From Tabrizicola sp. (lineage in GTDB: Bacteria; Pseudomonadota; Alphaproteobacteria; Rhodobacterales; Rhodobacteraceae): 64,000 nt of DNA. Position 1 is the stretch's first letter, and each line of letters starts with the position of its first letter. The stretch spans positions 1 to 64,000 of the forward strand of contig NZ_JAUXZE010000032.1 in the NCBI RefSeq assembly GCF_030694085.1, written 5' to 3'. The notes below the pieces were generated by a model, which saw only the letters and a program-made list of their open reading frames with translations, had not been told where the DNA came from and made no database searches. A program made the translations under genes and the position numbers. Of the stretch, positions 61,012 through 64,000 are shown in pieces.

Positions 61012-63872
61012 TCTGCCGCGATGCGCCGCGGCTTCAACAGGTCCTTGAGGTACCGCCCGGTATGGCTCGCCTCGATCTTCGCAATGTCCTCAGGTGTTCC
61101 CACCGCAACGATTTCGCCGCCACCGTCACCGCCCTCGGGGCCGATGTCGATAACCCAGTCGGAGGTCTTGACCACGTCCAGATTGTGCTCGATCACCACC
61201 ACAGTGTTCCCCTGTTCCACAAGGGAATGAAGCACTTCCAGCAGTTTCCTCACGTCTTCGAAGTGCAGGCCCGTGGTGGGTTCATCAAGGATGTACAGCG
61301 TTCGCCCCGTCGCCCGGCGGCTGAGTTCCTTCGACAGCTTGACCCTTTGCGCCTCGCCACCTGAAAGCGTCGTCGCCTGCTGGCCGACCTTGATGTAGCC
61401 AAGACCGACTTCGCACAAGGCATCCATCTTCTCGCGGATCGCCGGAACCGCCTGGAAGAAGTCGCGGGCATCTTCGCATGTCATATCAAGAACGTCAGCT
61501 ATGCTTTTGTTCTTGAACTTTATTTCCAGAGTTTCGCGGTTGTAGCGGTGGCCTTTGCAGGTCTCGCAGGTGACATAGACATCGGGCAGAAAGTTCATCT
61601 CGATCTTCAGCACACCATCGCCCTGGCAAGCCTCGCACCGCCCACCCTTGACGTTGAAGCTGAAGCGCCCCGGCCCGTAGCCCCGCGCCTTCGACTCTGG
61701 CAGACCGGCGAACCAGTCGCGGATCGGGGTGAAGGCCCCGGTATACGTCGCCGGGTTCGACCGCGGTGTGCGCCCGATGGGCCGCTGGTCGATGTCGATC
61801 ACCTTGTCGAGGTGTTCGAACCCCTTGATCGTCTCGCAGGGTGCCGGCGTCTCATGCGCGCCGTTCAGGCGCATGGCGGCGGTCTTGAACAGGGTCTCGA
61901 TGGTGAGGGAGGACTTGCCGCCGCCTGACACGCCGGTCACGCAGACAAACATCCCCAGCGGAAACTCGGCCGTGACGTTCTTGAGGTTGTTTCCCGTTGC
62001 ACCCACAACGACAAGTTTCTTGCCATTCCCCTTGCGCCGGGTCTTCGGCACCGCGATCTCCCGCGCGCCTGAAAGATACTGGCCGGTCAGGCTGGCCGGA
62101 TCGGCGGCCACCTGGGCGGGAGTGCCGTGGCTGACCACCATCCCGCCATGCACCCCGGCCCCCGGCCCCATGTCAAAAACGTAGTCCGCTTCTCGGATTG
62201 CATCCTCGTCATGTTCCACCACCAGCACGGTGTTGCCGGCATCGCGCAGGTTCTTCAGCGTGGTGAGCAGGCGGTCGTTGTCGCGCTGGTGGAGGCCAAT
62301 GGAGGGCTCGTCCAGCACATACAGCACGCCGGTCAGCCCGCTACCGATCTGCGAGGCAAGACGAATCCGCTGCGATTCCCCGCCCGAAAGCGTGCCCGCC
62401 GCCCGGCTCATCGTCAGGTAGTTCAACCCGACATTCACAAGGAATCCAAGACGTTCGCGGATTTCCTTGAGAATGGCCTTGGCGATTTCGTTCTGCTGTT
62501 TGGTCAGCGTTGCCGCCACGCCTTCGATCCAGGCGTAGGCCTCGGTGATTGACATCTGCACCACCTGGCCGACATGCACCGACGCGATCTTGACCGCCAG
62601 CGCCTCGGGCTTCAGACGGTAGCCGCCGCAGGCCCCGCAGGCCCGATTCGACTGATACCGCTCCATCTCTTCGCGGCTCCAGGCAGAATCCGTCTCGCGG
62701 TAGCGGCGTTCCATGTTGGGGATGATCCCCTCGTAGACCCGCTTGACCTGATAGACTCGCCCGCCCTCGTCATAGCGGAAGTCGATTTCCTCGCCCTTCG
62801 ACCCGCGCAGGAACAGCTCTTTCACGCTGTCTGGCAGGTCCTTCCACTTGGCCTTCAGGTTGAAGCCGTAGTGTTTGGACAGCGCCTCCATTGTCTGCGT
62901 CAGGTAGGGCGACTTCGACTTGGCCCAGGGCGCGATGGCGCCTTGCATCAGGGTCAGGTTCTGGTCGGGAACGACCAGGCGTTCGTCGAAGAACAGCTCC
63001 ATCCCCAACCCGTCACAGACCGGGCACGCGCCGAAGGGGGCGTTGAAGCTGAACAGGCGCGGCTCGATCTCTGCGATGGTGAAGCCGCTGACCGGGCAGG
63101 CGAATTTCTCGGAGTATGTGATGCGGACGGGGTCCGCGCCTTCGGCGACGTCGGCCATTTCGATGACCGCGATCCCGTCCGCCAGATTCAGCGCTGTGCG
63201 GAAGCTGTCGGCAAGGCGCGTCTCCAGCCCCTCGCGCACGACGATCCGGTCCACCACCACGTCGATGTTGTGGCGGAACTTCTTGTCCAGCGTCGGCGGT
63301 TCCTCCAATTCGTAGAAGGCACCGTTCACCTTGACGCGCTGGAAGCCCTGCTTGCGAAGCTCCAGGAACTCCTTCTTGTACTCGCCCTTCCTGTCCCGGA
63401 TGATCGGGGCGAGGAGATAGGCCCGCGTCCCCTCCTCCATCGCCATCACGGCGTCCACCATGTCCTGCACCTGCATCGCGGTGATCGGCAGGCCGGTCGC
63501 AGGGCTGTAGGGCGTGCCGACGCGGGCGAACAGAAGGCGCAGATAGTCGTAGATCTCGGTCACCGTCCCGACGGTGGACCGCGGGTTCTTCGAGGTCGTC
63601 TTCTGTTCTATGGAAATGGCAGGCGACAGGCCCGAGATGTGGTCGACATCCGGCTTGCCCATCATGTCCAGAAACTGCCGGGCATAGGCCGACAGCGATT
63701 CGACATAGCGGCGCTGGCCCTCGGCATAGATCGTGTCGAAGGCCAGGCTGGATTTCCCCGATCCCGACAGCCCGGTGATCACCACCAGCTGATCGCGCGG
63801 GATCGAGACATCCACGCCTTTCAGGTTGTGTTCGCGCGCACCGCGCACTTCGATGAACTTCTGTTCCGCCAT
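61008..63872 (-). CDS. uvrA: excinuclease ABC subunit A
   Basis: 954 residues with two ABC ATPase modules: Walker [14 protein letters not shown] (34 on) and [14 protein letters not shown] later, signature LSGGE twice, and the zinc fingers [14 protein letters not shown] and [15 protein letters not shown]. UvrA detects DNA damage and loads UvrB. ATG 63872 gives the standard [16 protein letters not shown] start; 32 open codons upstream run towards the LexA box. SOS control is expected. Confidence 0.98.
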   Translation of the reverse strand: MAEQKFIEVRGAREHNLKGVDVSIPRDQLVVITGLSGSGKSSLAFDTIYAEGQRRYVESLSAYARQFLDMMGKPDVDHISGLSPAISIEQKTTSKNPRSTVGTVTEIYDYLRLLFARVGTPYSPATGLPITAMQVQDMVDAVMAMEEGTRAYLLAPIIRDRKGEYKKEFLELRKQGFQRVKVNGAFYELEEPPTLDKKFRHNIDVVVDRIVVREGLETRLADSFRTALNLADGIAVIEMADVAEGADPVRITYSEKFACPVSGFTIAEIEPRLFSFNAPFGACPVCDGLGMELFFDERLVVPDQNLTLMQGAIAPWAKSKSPYLTQTMEALSKHYGFNLKAKWKDLPDSVKELFLRGSKGEEIDFRYDEGGRVYQVKRVYEGIIPNMERRYRETDSAWSREEMERYQSNRACGACGGYRLKPEALAVKIASVHVGQVVQMSITEAYAWIEGVAATLTKQQNEIAKAILKEIRERLGFLVNVGLNYLTMSRAAGTLSGGESQRIRLASQIGSGLTGVLYVLDEPSIGLHQRDNDRLLTTLKNLRDAGNTVLVVEHDEDAIREADYVFDMGPGAGVHGGMVVSHGTPAQVAADPASLTGQYLSGAREIAVPKTRRKGNGKKLVVVGATGNNLKNVTAEFPLGMFVCVTGVSGGGKSSLTIETLFKTAAMRLNGAHETPAPCETIKGFEHLDKVIDIDQRPIGRTPRSNPATYTGAFTPIRDWFAGLPESKARGYGPGRFSFNVKGGRCEACQGDGVLKIEMNFLPDVYVTCETCKGHRYNRETLEIKFKNKSIADVLDMTCEDARDFFQAVPAIREKMDALCEVGLGYIKVGQQATTLSGGEAQRVKLSKELSRRATGRTLYILDEPTTGLHFEDVRKLLEVLHSLVEQGNTVVVIEHNLDVVKTSDWVIDIGPEGGDGGGEIVAVGTPEDIAKIEASHTGRYLKDLLKPRRIAAE

Positions 63873-63938
63873 GACCGACCCCAAAGGTGCAGGCGCAAGA
63901 CATAGGACGGTTTGGCTGAGTCTCCAACCGGAAAAAGT

Positions 63939-63953
63939 GAACGGAACATGAAC
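63939..63953. promoter_or_regulatory. LexA (SOS) box of uvrA
   Basis: GAAC-N7-GAAC, which is GTTC-N7-GTTC in the uvrA direction, 67 bases before the start codon. This is the known LexA site of Rhodobacter and other alphaproteobacteria. In many relatives a divergent ssb gene shares this box; it would lie outside the window. Confidence 0.85.
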
Positions 63954-64000
63954 ATGATCAAAGCGCAAGAAAGGGGCTTCAAATCTTCATCTTCCAAGCT

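Overview
The window is a gene-dense, GC-rich stretch of ordinary chromosome from an alphaproteobacterium, most likely a member of the Rhodobacteraceae (Rhodobacter, Gemmobacter or Tabrizicola-like). The evidence is a long dCTP deaminase of the alphaproteobacterial type, a GAAC-N7-GAAC LexA box before uvrA, ihfA followed by a MerR gene, a holin/endolysin pair like the one that releases Rhodobacter gene transfer agents, a lone CcmE, a DUF1127 peptide, and TTGAC-N17-TANNNT promoters. I see one tRNA (Pro, GGG), and no rRNA, CRISPR array, transposase or prophage.

Layout. 1-6 kb: start of pntA, a methyltransferase-like membrane protein, a tryptophan-degradation operon (kynU, a GH5 glycosidase, kynA), an L,D-transpeptidase lipoprotein and a D-lyxose isomerase. 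6-16 kb: a HerA-like ATPase, a 434-bp divergent gap with two terminator-ended sRNA candidates, an IalB-like secreted protein, a lpxD-acp-ketosynthase lipid cluster, a second L,D-transpeptidase divergent from a DUF882/M15 peptidase, then ppx/gppA-rlmE. 16-23 kb: an outer-membrane barrel, a three-gene methyl-folate cluster, OlsB, MsrB, BamE. 22.5-28 kb: yceD, rpmF-plsX-fabH, ihfA-merR, tRNA-Pro, dcd. 28-38 kb, mostly minus strand: scpB-scpA-nagZ-SPOR-argS, GTA-type holin/endolysin, ccmE, argC, epmA divergent from efp. 39-49 kb: a formate/nitrite-type channel, DUF1684-murI, a LysR regulator followed by another sRNA candidate, purL-GNAT, bolA to monothiol glutaredoxin, and a zapA operon. 49-64 kb: tkt, two tandem GAPDH genes of different predicted coenzyme preference separated by a tiny membrane peptide, DUF1127, coaD, a CBS protein, lysR divergent from mmsA, two small secreted proteins and uvrA under an SOS box.

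How they fit together. Much of the window serves the envelope: peptidoglycan cross-linking and recycling (two Ldt enzymes, DUF882, NagZ, MurI), lipid A and ornithine lipid acylation (LpxD, ACP, ketosynthase, OlsB), fatty acid and phospholipid initiation (PlsX, FabH), outer-membrane assembly (BamE). Another part is central carbon (Tkt, two GAPDHs) with shared putative operators GTTAGCGCTAAC before both gap genes.

The least explained signals are in non-coding DNA. Two unlinked sRNA candidates share the element CCTCCCTGTT six bases before a terminator hairpin. A palindrome TGTCCAC-N-GTGGNCA lies one or two bases past the stop codons of three genes. Dispersed palindromic repeats of the GGGTGGGC type include one that overlaps the uvrA stop codon. 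All functions of these are inference.
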